From contig JAKSZU010000008.1 of NCBI GenBank assembly GCA_026018925.1, forward strand, positions 57,451,527-57,515,526: a DNA stretch of 64,000 bases, in the 5' to 3' direction. The notes beneath the pieces were generated by a model. The model was not told the DNA's origin, made no database searches, and saw only the letters and a program-made list of their open reading frames with translations. How positions within the stretch are numbered: the first letter of the stretch is position 1; each line of letters begins with the position of its first letter. The translations under genes and the position numbers were made by a program. Positions 9,426 through 20,100 of the stretch are shown here, piece by piece. This DNA comes from Tupaia tana (taxonomy: Eukaryota; Chordata; Mammalia; Scandentia; Tupaiidae).

Positions 9426-10485
9426 TGCCGGGGACCAGCCTCGGCAGGGGTGGGTTATCTCGACAGAGGCGGCGCAGGTGAACAGAAGACACAGGCCTCG
9501 ATGCCTTTTTAGGCACGTCCTATGCCGGACACCCCCCAGAGATCGCTCTCTGGGGAGTGACAACTGCTAGGAATCATCGTGCCTTTTTATTTAAAATGTG
9601 TTACATGCAAGTAAATGGGAGAGGGGCTGCGTGCTTTCAATTATCAGCTCATAAAGTTTTTAACAATAGGGAACATAGATTCTATTCAGGGTTGGATTAA
9701 GGGTGGGTCTCGTGCAGTTCCGCATTTGTAGGTGAGTCTCCATGGAATTGTAAGTGGGTCTCCATAGAATGCAGTTTTGGGAAGGCGGTTCCGGTAAGCC
9801 GAGATAATTATCAGCTGATGCGCGCAGCAGCCATTTTGTGACTACCAGGAATGGCTCTGAGAAAAAAAAATCTCAAGAATAGATATTAGTTCTGTTGGAT
9901 CTTAATAAAGATTAATACTTGCATAGTTTTATAGGAATCTAAAGCTTGATTTAAAGAGTCCTAAAATATTTATCTATTTCGCTTGGTGAAGGCGAAAGTG
10001 TCCTGGGCCAGTTTTGGCCTAATCCTATTTTAAGTAAAGAAAGAATTAAGTTTACCTTAAATGTATTTTAAAGGGCCTTCCAAAGGTCAAGATTATTTCT
10101 GCCTAAATAGAACTTCAGCCCACCCTCTACTGTGACCATGGAGATAAAGCATTATAATTAATAGTAGGTGATTATAGCAAAGGGGAGCGGTCAGGGGAGT
10201 TCCTGGAAAATTTTATTATATACTCAAGATGTATAAGAGAGCTATGTAATTCTTTTATAGTAGTAAATTGGGGAGTCAGAGGGGGGTTGCTTCCCAGCAA
10301 GGCTACCAGTTTTCTAGAGCAAATAGCAAGCAGCCTTGCTGACATGCTAATTGACCCAAGCTTTGTTCCAAGGTCAGGGGGTGCACAACAGTGGCTTTGC
10401 CAGCATATTGACCTGACCGGAAGTGGAGCTCAAAGGTCGGGGGGCTCAGACAGATCCTGGGGCCTCGCCGAGTCGGATTCCTCCA
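9426..10485 (-). mobile_element. Solo LTR of a class II-like endogenous retrovirus
   Basis: A 1060-bp block starts TG and ends CA and is flanked by GAATAT at 9420-9425 and 10486-10491. A 6-bp TSD fits betaretrovirus-like or IAP-like integrases. Read on the minus strand, AATAAA lies about 160 nt before the 'ggtccccggca' end, which suits R-U5; on the plus strand the spacing would be far too long, so I infer minus. A GC-rich hairpin (9534-9555) falls in the presumed R/U5. No gag, pol or env remnant adjoins it. Subfamily unknown to me. Confidence 0.85.
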
Positions 10486-10679
10486 GAATATCATTTGTTA
10501 CATTTGCTATGAGCCAGCCATTGTGCTAAATTATTTCGATGTACTGTCTTATTTATGCCTCCCAACATTATAAGATGAGAGAGATAATTATTTTCATTTA
10601 CTAGATGATAATACTGAGGCACGGAGTGGGTAAACAATTGGCCCAAGGTCACAATGCAGGTAAATGACAGAGGAAGACG

Positions 10680-10858
10680 TTTTTAAAGAATTGTTTATTT
10701 TATTATTTATTTATTTATTTTATTTGACCAGAGAGGGATAGAGTAAGAGAGACAGAGAGAGGTAGAGTGAAAAAGCAAGTCTCCAGGTCCAGGACTCAAA
10801 CTGTGGTCAGCCATGTGGGAGTCCAGTGCCCTTAACCACCATGCCCCCTGCCAGCTCC
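10680..10858 (-). mobile_element. S-type SINE
   Basis: Tail 'tttttaaagaattgtttat' through head 'ccccctgccagctcc'. Abuts a second S-type copy. Confidence 0.88.
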
Positions 10859-10988
10859 TTATTATTACTATTATTATTATTTTTAATTTGACCAGAGAGA
10901 AGAAAGCAAGCCACCAGGTCCAGGACTCAAACTGTAGTCGACCATGTGAGATTCCAGCGTCTTTACCACCATGCCACCGGCTGGCCCC
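10859..10988 (-). mobile_element. S-type SINE
   Basis: Shorter copy with a (TTA)n tail, 'tttaatttgaccagagagaa' and head end 'caccggctggcccc'. Confidence 0.85.
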
Positions 10989-11085
10989 CAGAAGAATTTG
11001 AAACTGGTCTATATGACTCCCAAGATCATGATGCCACCATGCAATACTAAATATGCACTTCGTGTTTATTAAGTGCATTCCAGCA

Positions 11086-11340
11086 GATTTTTTTTTCTTT
11101 TCAGTTTTGCTATAGGGTGCGTGTGCTCACCAGAGAGAGAGCAGGAGAGAGGGAAAGTGAGAAATCACTCTCCAGGGGGATGGCCATGCCACAGTCTCTT
11201 CTCCTTCAGTCTTCTCTTGGGATTTTGGGTACACACACAAGCTCCCAGTGTGATTTTCAAGCTACCAGGTCAGGACTAGAACCATGCAGTTGGCCATGTG
11301 GGATCCAGGTGGCTTAACCACTATGCCCCTGACTGGCCCC
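11086..11340 (-). mobile_element. L-type SINE
   Basis: 'gttttgctatagggtgcgtg' to 'ctgactggcccc', with all body landmarks present. Confidence 0.9.
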
Positions 11341-11480
11341 ATCATTTACCTGACATTCAAGTGTAAGTAGGTGTCCTGTTTGCATTTGTTTATTTGAGTT
11401 TGTGAAATCTGGCAGCCTTCCTATCCTCGCCCTGACAAGCCAGAGCTGAATTAAGTAGTCTGCCTGCAAGGATCCACACT

Positions 11481-11748
11481 AGTTTTTTTTGTTTGTTTGT
11501 TTAAAGAGAGATTTTTGCTATAGGGCACATGTGTTCACCAGAGGGACAGAGAGAGACAGAAAGCAAGAAATCACCCCCAGGAGGGATGGCCATGCCACAA
11601 TCCCTTCTCTTCCATTCTCCTCTCAGGATCTTGGGCGTGAAACACACACATGCCTGGTGTGAGCTTTAAGCTACCAGGTCTGGGACTCGAACTGTGGTCA
11701 ACTTCGTGGGAGTCCAGTGACGTAACCATTAGGCCATCTGCAGGTTCC
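11481..11748 (-). mobile_element. L-type SINE
   Basis: (GTTT)n tail then a complete body. The head ends 'catctgcaggttcc'. 'CCACACT' lies at both edges (11474 and 11754). The RPL26-type retrocopy then inserted directly at its 5' edge. Confidence 0.88.
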
Positions 11749-11760
11749 GGGGCCCACACT

Positions 11761-12404
11761 TTTTTTTAAGGCTATATTTCTGGATTTTATTAATAAAAGT
11801 ATGACTCAAAATTGTGAAAGTAATTTATAGCCAGTAATAAAATGAGGGGTAGGGTATACATTGCTTTAAAACATCTTAAAAATTTCTAAAGATACACACA
11901 ACAGGCGAAGTGTCCAGTTAAACCACAAGCTCTGCTCACTCCTGCATTTTCCCCGTCAGTTCTTCTTGTATTTGCCTTTCTCTTTTCCAACTTGTCGAGA
12001 CTTGGCTTTGCATTGAAGAATTTTTTTCCGATCTTTGTCCAGTTTTGGCCTGGTGATAACTCCCTTGCTCGGGTGGATGCCCACGGGGATGGTTGTGCCG
12101 TGAGCCTTCTCACGCTGCACCCGTTCCATGTAGACGACGTATTTTTTCCTGTGTACCTGGACTATCTTGCCGATTTGTTGACCTTTGTCGTGTCCTCGAA
12201 CCACCCAGACCTCATCGTCCTTGCGGACTGGCATGGAACGGACGTTTGTATTTCTGCCACAGCTCCTTGGACTGCGGGGACAACCTGATCTTCCTGCACA
12301 TGTGCGAGGGGGCATTGAAGTGGCCTTTGCGGTTTTGCTGCGGTGCGAGCTCACGAAGGGGTTGAACTTCATGTGACCATCTAGCCGTGCCACGTGGACT
12401 CCCT
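11761..12404 (-). pseudogene. RPL26L1: RPL26/RPL26L1 processed pseudogene
   Basis: Intronless retrocopy of a cytosolic 60S ribosomal protein L26 mRNA. The coding remnant runs from ATG at 12372 to a stop at 11936 (437 nt; the family has 145 codons plus stop). It opens [13 protein letters not shown], shifts frame ([18 protein letters not shown]), shifts back at [12 protein letters not shown], and has a further 1-nt loss near the end. A 3' UTR with AATAAA and a short poly(A) abuts 11761. GGGGCCCACACT at 11749-11760 and 12405-12416 is a perfect 12-bp TSD. The end codons read E-L-T-G-K-M-Q-E, closer to L26-like1 (EELIEK..) than to L26 (EETIEK..), so the parent may be RPL26L1. Clearly non-functional. 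Confidence 0.93.
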
Positions 12405-12579
12405 GGGGCCCACACTCTTAACCACAGCATTCCAGTTGGGCTAGCGTTGTTGGGGCTATGGGCCTACAGGACATCAGCATGTTTGAGAGTACAGGAGTAG
12501 ATTTGTCTCCTTGAGGTTAGGCTGAGGAAGAATGAGGAGTAACTGTAGACCCTTCTACCACTCCTTCTCCTCCCAAGCT

Positions 12580-12837
12580 CTTTTTTATTAAGAGAGATTT
12601 TTGCTATAGGGTATATGTGCTCGTAGGGGAGACAGAAACAGAGAGACAGAAAGCAAGAAATCACCCCTCCCCTCAGGGGCATGGCCGCACTGCAATCCCT
12701 TCTCTATTTTCCTCTTGGGACTTTGGGCATGCATGTACATGCACCCAGAATGAGTTTCAAGCCTCCAGGTCCGGGACTCAAACCACGGTTGACTATGGGA
12801 GTCCAGTGATGTGACCATTATGCCATCTGCTGGTCCC
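12580..12837 (-). mobile_element. L-type SINE
   Basis: 'gatttttgctatagggtata' to 'catctgctggtccc'. 'gctc(c)ttt' flanks both ends. Confidence 0.9.
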
Positions 12838-13880
12838 TCCATGCTCCTTTAAAGCTGCTGTTACTTGACCTGCTGGTGGTAAGAGAGGTAAAGGCTCTAG
12901 GCTATGCCATCCCAGACTTTGGTAACTAATGCTTGGTTCTGATGCCAAGAACAGAAGGAAAATAGGAAAAAATAAGAGAGTGAGTCGGCATGAGATTCTG
13001 CAGACATTGCCTTGAGGACACCTTCCTGCATACCTCCTACGGGGGTAGATACCATACCTGCAAAACTCTAGACACCTGGGGCAGAACCGTGGTGGCTGCA
13101 GTTCCGGGATGGTCTGGTGGGCTACTGCCAGCCAGGGAGTTAGAACTCATTAGGGAGCCTTCAGGCCATCAGTTAACTAGACTCAGGGGGCCATCAGCCA
13201 AGTGGCCATGTGGCAGCCCCGAGAAAGTGCAGAGTCTCCAGGGCAGAAGTTGCATTCAGCTCCAGTGCACCCCGCTACGTTCAGCGTAGCAAACAGCAGG
13301 GCACTGCAGCTGGGGAAACACGTTCCTACGGCTAAGCGGGGCCAGCACTCAGACAGCTGAGCATCAGCAAATGTGCGGCTGGTCTGAGAGCTTAACCGGA
13401 CCAGCGCCATGCTCAGGAAAGGGCGATAAGAATTAGCAACACGAAGCTGAGCAGAAGCAGAGGAACTATTCCCTGTGGTGGAGTAACAGGGATTCATAAA
13501 AGACCTCACCACATGTGAAAAGGCACACACATACATTATGCTTGGTAAGGGTATATGGTGTAGAGTTTGCATTTAGCTATGTTTCTTAAAATTGTTTCGT
13601 TTCATTGTTTCCTAGAGGCCTGAGTTAAAGATCCCTCAGGATAGGATACACACAAGTAGTGGTGGAATGTCTGAGTTATGGCCCAAAGAAACCTGGCACT
13701 GTCAGCTTAGATCTCACTCCAAGACTATTCTGAAAATGTAATAACCAGTTGTACTACGCTCAGTGTCCCTGTCCTTTGGTTATGCCTCAATACTGCCCCT
13801 AGAGTTATTTCTCTAAAACAGGGAAGGTTTAGATCGCTATCAAAGGTATAAAAGCTAAAACTGCAAATGTGCAATGTTTT
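12838..13880. other. Unique block
   Basis: About 1 kb with no repeat I recognise and no convincing exon. A small perfect hairpin (GCTACG..CGTAGC) lies near 13273-13289. The middle, about 13000-13560, is relatively GC-rich. Confidence 0.4.
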
Positions 13881-13894
13881 TTGCAACCTCTTCT

Positions 13895-14153
13895 TTTTTT
13901 TTTTTTTTTTTTTTTTTTTTTGAGAGGTTTTTGCTATAGGGTGCGTGTGCTCACCAGAAAGAGACAGAAAGTGAGAAATCGTCCCTCAGGGGGGATGGCC
14001 ATGCCGCAATTCCTTCTCCTCCATTCTCCTCTTGGGATTCTGGGCACCCATGCACACGCGCCCGGTGTGAGTTTAAGCCACCGGGTCTGGGACTTGAACT
14101 GCGGTCGACTACATGGGAGTCCAGGAACATAGCCATTTCGCTAACTGCTGGTC
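13895..14153 (-). mobile_element. L-type SINE with TSD
   Basis: TGCAACCTCTTCT at 13882-13894 and TGCGGCCTCTTCT at 14154-14166 are the target copies, with two differences. A long T-run precedes 'gagaggtttttgctatag'. Confidence 0.93.
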
Positions 14154-14188
14154 CTGCGGCCTCTTCTTAAACTGTTTCCCAAATTATT

Positions 14189-14351
14189 ATTTTTTAAATT
14201 TTATTTATTTATTTTAACTTGCTATAGGGTATGTTCACTCACCAGAGAGAGACAGAGAGAGTGAGAAAGCAAACTGCCAGGTTAAGGACTCAAACCTTGG
14301 TCAGTCATGAGGGAGTCCAACACCTCACCCACGATGCCATCTGCTGGCTCC
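14189..14351 (-). mobile_element. S-type SINE
   Basis: 'taacttgctatagggtatg' to 'catctgctggctcc'. 'aaattatt' flanks both sides. Confidence 0.87.
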
Positions 14352-14561
14352 TCTAAATTATTCTTTTATGGGTCTGTTTCTCCCATCACAGGCTACACCT
14401 ACCTTTTCTTTGTGGATTATCTAATTGAGACTGTGCATGCCTCTCTATTTCAATCTCTCTCCCAGCGCCTATCAATATCTCCCACTGTGCAGGATGATGA
14501 CTGACTCCGCACCAGACACATGCTGTTTCTTCCATCCACTCCCTTAAGAGGAGTGCTGGAG

Positions 14562-14819
14562 GGACCAGCAGGTAGTGTAATGGCTATGTTGCTGGACTCC
14601 CACGTAGTCGACCGCAGTTTGCGTCCCAGACCCGGTGGCTTAAACTCACACCGGGTGCGTGTGTGTGCGTGCCCAAGATCCCGAGAGGAGAATGGAGGAG
14701 AAGGGATTGCGGCGTGGCCATCCCCCCTGGGGAGTGATTTCTCACTTTCTATCTCTCTGTCTCTGTCTGTCTGGCGAGTGCATGCGTCCTATAGCAAAAA
14801 CCTCTCAAAAAAATAAAAA
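14562..14819 (+). mobile_element. Young L-type SINE, perfect 16-bp TSD
   Basis: AAGAGGAGTGCTGGAG at 14546-14561 and 14820-14835. Full length, with the 'taatggctatgttgctgg' head of the young subfamily. Confidence 0.96.
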
Positions 14820-15034
14820 AAGAGGAGTGCTGGAGCTGTTCTTGCTAGCTCAGGCATGCTTAGTCTCAACTCAGTGTTCAGTGACATCACATTGGTAGGT
14901 TGTAATCTGCTGCAATAAACATATTTACACCATAGAAATTGGCAGGTGCTACACATCAGGGCTGTTTTCCCCTCGTGGAGAACTACTTGTTAAACATTCA
15001 CCAACACAGAATTGACATCTGCTCTTTGCCAGAA

Positions 15035-15244
15035 AGATTCCTACTTGTCCTTCAAGACAGAATGCTTCTCTGTGAAGCTTTCTTGGACTCCCAACAGAGG
15101 AATAGGAGAAGAAAGCCTCTCGTCTGTACTAAGCCTCTGTGCTGGGTGCTGTACATGTTTCTCATATCTCTATAACAGCAATTGCTTCATATTATAAGTG
15201 TTTGTTTGTGATTGTCTCCCTGGTAAGTGCTAAGCACAAAGATT
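15035..15244 (+). mobile_element. L2 LINE 3' region
   Basis: 'cctacttgtccttcaagaca', 'ctctgtgaagctttcttgga' and 'gattgtctccctggtaa' follow the L2 3' UTR in order. The L1 below inserted just past this fragment. Confidence 0.72.
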
Positions 15245-15256
15245 GGAATCTCTATT

Positions 15257-15885
15257 TTTTTTTTTATTTATTTATTTTGTATATACTTTCAATCATATTG
15301 TTTGTCTTACAATGAGACCATTTCGATATGTGAACATTTCTCCCCAGACCCGTTGATCGAAATATCTTCAACAGATAACACCACACCTCCCCATCCCGTC
15401 AATGCTCTACCTCTGTATCCCTTCTCTAAATGTCTTTCGTTGGGCCCCACTCTTCCACATACACCTCATCTGACATTCACACCCATCTCTTGTGTTTGTT
15501 CAACTGTTAGTCAATCAGTTTCAGACATAGAATGCAGACAAACGGTATATGTTAAGTGGGGACATACAATGTCTCTCCTTCATAGTCTGGCTTGCCTCAC
15601 TCAGCAGTACATCTTCCATATTCTTCCACTTTCTGTCAAAAGCCAGGGCTCTGTTGGTTTTTATGGCTGAGTAGTATTCCATAGAGTATATGTGCCACAG
15701 TTTTTCAATCCATTCCTCCATACGGGGACATCAGGGTTGGTTCCAAGACTTAGCAATTGTGAATAGTGCCGCAATAAACATCGATGTGCAAGCACTTTTC
15801 CAATGAAGAATTCTTCTGTCCTTTGGGTAGATACCGAGGAGTGGGATCTCTGGATCATATGGCAGATCTATCTGTAGATTTTTGA
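15257..15885 (-). mobile_element. 5'-truncated L1 with 12-bp TSD
   Basis: GGAATCTCTATT at 15245-15256 and 15886-15897 brackets the element. On the minus strand the end of ORF2 is readable (WIEKLWHIYSMEYYSAIK, then NMEDVLLSEASQTMK), with stops and shifts upstream. It is followed by about 270 bp of 3' UTR and an A-rich tail. The truncated copy is inactive, but it shows that an L1 with this 3' end once moved in this lineage. Confidence 0.94.
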
Positions 15886-15897
15886 GGAATCTCTATT

Positions 15898-16204
15898 GAT
15901 CTTTAAAACCCCGTGGCTTTCAAGGTATCTTGTAAAGTAGGTTCTTAGTGAAGTCTTGGTGTTTAATTAAGAGCTAGGAGGAAAAACTGCATTTCTTTGT
16001 TTTATCTCTTTTCTTCCAGAGAGCACCTCTTTGCAACACAAGCAATTCAGAGCATTTTCCAAGGTCTCCTGGTAAGTTACTTTCCTTTATCTACAATAAA
16101 CAAAACACAAAGCTGTTGCCACTATAGTACTACTGGGGCTATTTACAGATGCAAAAGGGAGTGTAGCAACTGCTGTGTAAAGATGGAAATTTTAGATGTA
16201 TAGA
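15898..16204. other. Unique spacer
   Basis: No gene or recognised repeat. Confidence 0.35.
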
Positions 16205-16215
16205 AGCAGGTGAAG

Positions 16216-16409
16216 GGGCCAGCAGATGGCATGATGGTTAAGGCATTGAACTTCTATATGGCTGACAGTAGTTCAAGTCCCGGACATGGCAGCTTGCTTT
16301 CTCACTTTCTCTCTCTCCCTCTCTCTCTGGTGAGTGCATGTGCCCTCTAGCAAATTTTAAAAATAATAATAATAAATAAAACACAATAAATAATTCTTTG
16401 GGGGGAAAA
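16216..16409 (+). mobile_element. S-type SINE, L-like 3' end
   Basis: AGCAGGTGAAG at 16205-16215 and AGCAAGTGAAG at 16410-16420 are the target copies. The body ends 'gcatgtgccctctagcaaat' instead of 'tggtcaaatta', mixing S-type length with an L-type terminus. Confidence 0.9.
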
Positions 16410-16531
16410 AGCAAGTGAAGAAGGCAATTTTAGTAAGGGACTTTTTAGTGCCTATTCTTGGTAAATCTGTGAGGGTAGAGGAGGTACTTAGTATGGTATC
16501 TGAACTAAAATATGGGCTTTGTGTATAAAAA

Positions 16532-16592
16532 ACTTAATTTAATTTAATTTATTTATTATTATTTTAAAATTTGCTATAGGGCATGTGCACTC

Positions 16593-16644
<52 letters not shown>

Positions 16645-16760
16645 AAGAGAGAGAAAGAGAGAGAGAAAGTGAAAAAGCAAGCCCGCCAGGTCTGGGGCTT
16701 GAACCGTGGTTGAACATGTAGGAGTCCAGCATCTTAACCACCATACCACCTGCTGGCACC
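16532..16760 (-). mobile_element. S-type SINE with (GA)n
   Basis: TATAAAAA at 16524-16531 and 16761-16768. The CT-rich body expanded to a GA run of about 45 bp (16597-16640). Confidence 0.9.
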
Positions 16761-16768
16761 TATAAAAA

Positions 16769-17005
16769 TTTTTTACTAGAGACATGCAGCTCATCAGAGA
16801 GACAGATAGAGGGAGAGAAAGAAAGCACCCCTCAATAGTGTATGGACATACCTCAATCTCTTCTCCATTTCTCCATTTTGTTGGAATTTTAGGTTGTATG
16901 TACATACACTGTTGTGTTTTTCAAAAACACTGTTGTGTTTTCCAGGGCCAGGTTCATACTGCTTGGTTGGCCATGTGCGATCTGGCCCTTTAGCCACTAG
17001 GCAAT
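16769..17005 (-). mobile_element. Old L-type SINE
   Basis: 'catgcagctcatcagagag', 'cttctccatttctccattttg' and 'ggttggccatgtgcgatctg' are body and head landmarks. A short internal duplication of ACACTGTTGTGTTTT sits near 16906-16943. Confidence 0.65.
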
Positions 17006-18000
17006 GAGAGCAGACCAAACTATGGACTTTATGAAGGTAGCTGCTCCCAATATCTGGTCTCCTCTTCTTCCTTCTCCTTTTCTCTCCTTCCTCTCCTCTG
17101 TTCTTGATCATCATCATCATCACCAAAACCAAGTACCGGCGATGTAGGGCTAGGCAAAGCTTTAAGTCAGTTGAAGTCATTCAACTGACTTAAAGCTATT
17201 TTTGGAACCTTGTCATTCTCCTTGTTTGACCCTCTCCCTCTTCCTTAAATTTGTTAAAGTACCAAAACAGTATGAAGAAGGCTGTTTTCTGTGGCTGCCG
17301 GAATGCTCTGTAAGTATGACTCATCTATCCTCATCTCCCAGTGAGAGAAACAGGCAGTAAACATTAATTTAACCTGATTGGAAGAGATGCTGTGGAATGA
17401 TTGGCTGCAAATCCTTTCCATGTAATTTATTCAAGTCAACTTAAGCAACGGTTAGAGTGTTGAGAAATGATGCCACACTTATCTTTAAGAAAGCAAGAAT
17501 GAGAAATATAAAAGAAAAAGAAAAACGTTGGTAAGCAGTTTGGAAATTATGCTTGTCTGAGCCAGCCCTGGCGCAGTCTTTGCAGAATGGTTAGAAGCCT
17601 CGGGTACAATTGACAGCAGAGAATGAAACCAAGAATGAAACTAGGCCCTACTCAGACACCTAGGGAGCTGAAACTTGACAATTTCTCTATTTTGTAACCC
17701 CAGGCTTGGGAAAGTAAGGCTTTAGTTACAGTTGCTCAGTCTACAGCTTCTTCCATAATTCTGCTAGGACCGAGCACCGGCTCAGCACTATGACACTTTT
17801 CAATGGAGCTAAGAGGCATTTATGGGGAGCATACCTGATGGGAATGAGTGTGTTTTTGGCTATGCTCTGTTGCTTTGGTGGGGAGTTTCAGCACACCAAC
17901 GTGGGTTAAGAAATTTATCTAAGACTCTGCTTACCTAAGTGTCTGGTGAGACTGCCAAATCTGTAGGTAATATGCAGCTATGTTTAGATTCTCTAGCGAC
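17006..18000. other. Unique block with a perfect inverted repeat
   Basis: No gene or known repeat seen. It contains the 18-bp snap-back repeat at 17158-17197, listed separately. Confidence 0.4.
17158..17197. repeat. Perfect 18-bp inverted repeat
   Basis: AGCTTTAAGTCAGTTGAA (17158-17175), a 4-nt spacer GTCA, then its exact reverse complement (17180-17197). Confidence 0.95.
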
Positions 18001-18014
18001 AATAGTATTAGACA

Positions 18015-18279
18015 GGGTCAGCAGGTGATGAAGTGGTTAAGGTACTGGACTCGCATGTAGTTGACCACAGTTCGAGTCCAGGACTGGATGGTTTGAAAAT
18101 CACGCCAGGTGCATGTGTGTGTGTACCCAAAGTCCTGAGAAGAGAAGGGAGGAGAAGGGATTCCAGTGTGACCATCCCCTCTGAGGGGTGATTTCTCACT
18201 TTCTGTATCACTGTCTCTCCCTGTCTCTCTGTGGCAAGTTCACATGCCCTATGGCACAAACAGAAAATCAATAAAATAA
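18015..18279 (+). mobile_element. L-type SINE with 14-bp TSD
   Basis: AATAGTATTAGACA at 18001-18014 and AATAATATTAGACA at 18280-18293 differ at one base. Older 'gaaaatcacgccaggtgcat' body. Confidence 0.94.
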
Positions 18280-18330
18280 AATAATATTAGACAATAGAAT
18301 GACCTAAGATTATACTTTAGCTGAACAAGA

Positions 18331-18331
<1 letters not shown>

Positions 18332-18359
<28 letters not shown>
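18332..18359 (+). repeat. Poly(A) tract
   Basis: About 23 A residues at about 18337-18359, with no SINE body in front of them. Confidence 0.85.
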
Positions 18360-18362
<3 letters not shown>

Positions 18363-18784
18363 CAGTATATACAGAAGGAAAATGAGTCTGCTGTATTCTG
18401 ATCTCACTGCTATGCTAGTAACTTTTCTGCAGCAACAGTAAAGCAGTGATCTCGTTGCTTGTTGGCCTGTTTCTAAAGGCCAGAGAGGTTCAGCAGATCA
18501 GGATGGTGATTTTCATGGGCTGCCATGGGAGCCTCATGGAGGAGATGAGACCCAGAGGAGAGGCAGAGATAGAGCATGGAGGGCATCTTGAGGGAAGAAA
18601 ATAACCGGGGTAAATGTTCAGCATTTCATGCTCTGTGTTTTGCACAACAGCATTTGGCAAAGAAGTGTGGAAAATACTGCACATACTTACCCTGTCCTAG
18701 ACCATCATAGGCTCTAAGAAGACCTGAAGGGATGAAGTCTATTTAGTTTTGTTTAACCCAAGTTTCCTAAATGTGCTCAATCAT
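18360..18784. other. Unique spacer
   Basis: No gene or recognised repeat. Confidence 0.35.
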
Positions 18785-18792
18785 AGAATCTA

Positions 18793-19060
18793 TTTATTTT
18801 TTCTTTTTTAAGAGAGATTTTTGCTATAGAGAGAATGTGCTCACTGGAAAGACAGAATAAGACAAAGAGAACAAAAGCGAGAAATCACCCTCTGGGGAGA
18901 TAGTCATACTGCAATCCTTTCTCCTCCATTCTCCTCTCAGGACTTTGGGCACACACGCACATGTGCCCAGTGTGAATTTAAGCCACCGGGTGGAGGACTT
19001 GAACTGCGGCCGACTATGTGGGAGTCTAGTGAAGTATCCATTATGCCATCTTCTGATCCC
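18793..19060 (-). mobile_element. L-type SINE with 8-bp TSD
   Basis: TAGAATCT at 18785-18792 and 19061-19068. Complete body and head. Confidence 0.92.
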
Positions 19061-19095
19061 TAGAATCTCTTTTTTTAAATGCTCATTAAAAATAT

Positions 19096-19127
19096 CTGCT
19101 TTTTAAAGAATTATTTAACTTTCTTTC

Positions 19128-19175
<48 letters not shown>

Positions 19176-19388
19176 TTCTTCCTCCCTTCCTTCCTTTCTT
19201 TTTTCTCTCTTTCTCTTCTTCTTTCTTTCTTTCTTATTTTAATTTGACCAGAGATGGACAGAGTGAGAAAAGACGGGGGAAGAGGAGAGAGGGAAAGCAA
19301 GAAAGCAAGCTGCCAGGTCTGGGATTTGAACCACTGTTTGCCATGTGGGAGTCCAACACCCTTAACCATCATGTGACCTGCCAACCCC
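19096..19388 (-). mobile_element. S-type SINE with (TTTC)n tail
   Basis: The tail has expanded to a CTTT microsatellite (about 19118-19240). The head ends 'tgacctgccaacccc'. Its target word, 'ctcattaa..atatct', recurs beside the next SINE. Confidence 0.87.
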
Positions 19389-19407
19389 AATACTCATTAA
19401 TATCTTT

Positions 19408-19679
19408 TTTTTTTTTTTTTTTCGGAGAGGTTTTTTGCTATAGGGCGTGTTTGCTCGTCAGAAAGACAGACAGAGACAGAGAGACAGAAAGTGAGAAATC
19501 ACCCCTTGGGAGGGGATGGCTACGCCACAATCCCTTCTCTTCCATTCTCTTCTCGGGATCTTGGGCATGCACACACATGGGCCCGGCGTGAGTTTAAGCC
19601 ACTGGGTCCGGGACGCGAACCGTGGTCAACTACGTGGGAGTCCAGCGACATAGCCATTACGCCAACTGCTGGTCTCCCC
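19408..19679 (-). mobile_element. Young L-type SINE, perfect 16-bp TSD
   Basis: ACTCATTAATATCTTT at 19392-19407 and 19680-19695. The target is the duplicate left by the neighbouring S-type SINE. Confidence 0.95.
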
Positions 19680-19711
19680 ACTCATTAATATCTTTAAGAA
19701 TGTTCGTGTTT

Positions 19712-19977
19712 TGGGACCAGCAGTTGGCATAATGGCTATGTTGCTGGACTCCCATGTAGTCGACCGCAGTTCGAGTCCCAGACCCGGTGGCTTAAACTCA
19801 CACTGGGTGCATGTGCGTGTGTGCCCAAGAAACTGAGGAGAATGGAGGAGAAGGGATTATGGCATGACCATCCCCTCTGGGGGGTGATTTCTCACTTTCT
19901 GTCTCAGTCTCTCGCTGTCTTTCTGGCAAGCACACATGCCCTATAGCAAAAACCTCTCAAAAAAAAAAAAAAAAAAG
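19712..19977 (+). mobile_element. Young L-type SINE
   Basis: TGTTCGTGTTT at 19701-19711 and TGTTCATGTTT at 19978-19988. A poly(A) of about 18 follows 'acctctc'. Confidence 0.94.
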
Positions 19978-20100
19978 TGTTCATGTTTCATAAAACACGG
20001 CTGGCAGGGCAGCAGGTGGTGTAGTGGTTAAGGCACTGGATTCCCACATGGCCGACTACAGTTCAAGTTCCAGACCTGGTGGCTTGCTTTCTCACTTTCT

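Larger units (their letters stand above)
10530..11047 (-). mobile_element. MIR SINE, split by two S-type SINEs
   Basis: 'actgaggcacggagtggg' and 'ttggcccaaggtcacaatg' form an antisense MIR core at 10530-10679. The element resumes after the insertions ('gaatttgaaactggtct', 'catgatgccaccatgcaata') at 10989-11047. Confidence 0.75.

Noticed and set aside
9990..10030. Plus-strand poly(A) signal choice for the LTR (AATAAA near 9903)
   Set aside because: It would leave about 580 bp of R-U5, far more than usual. The minus-strand signal near 9590 fits better.
10287..10529. 80-codon reading frame in the LTR
   Set aside because: It crosses the LTR edge into flanking DNA, has no retroviral similarity that I recognise and lies opposite to the inferred LTR orientation.
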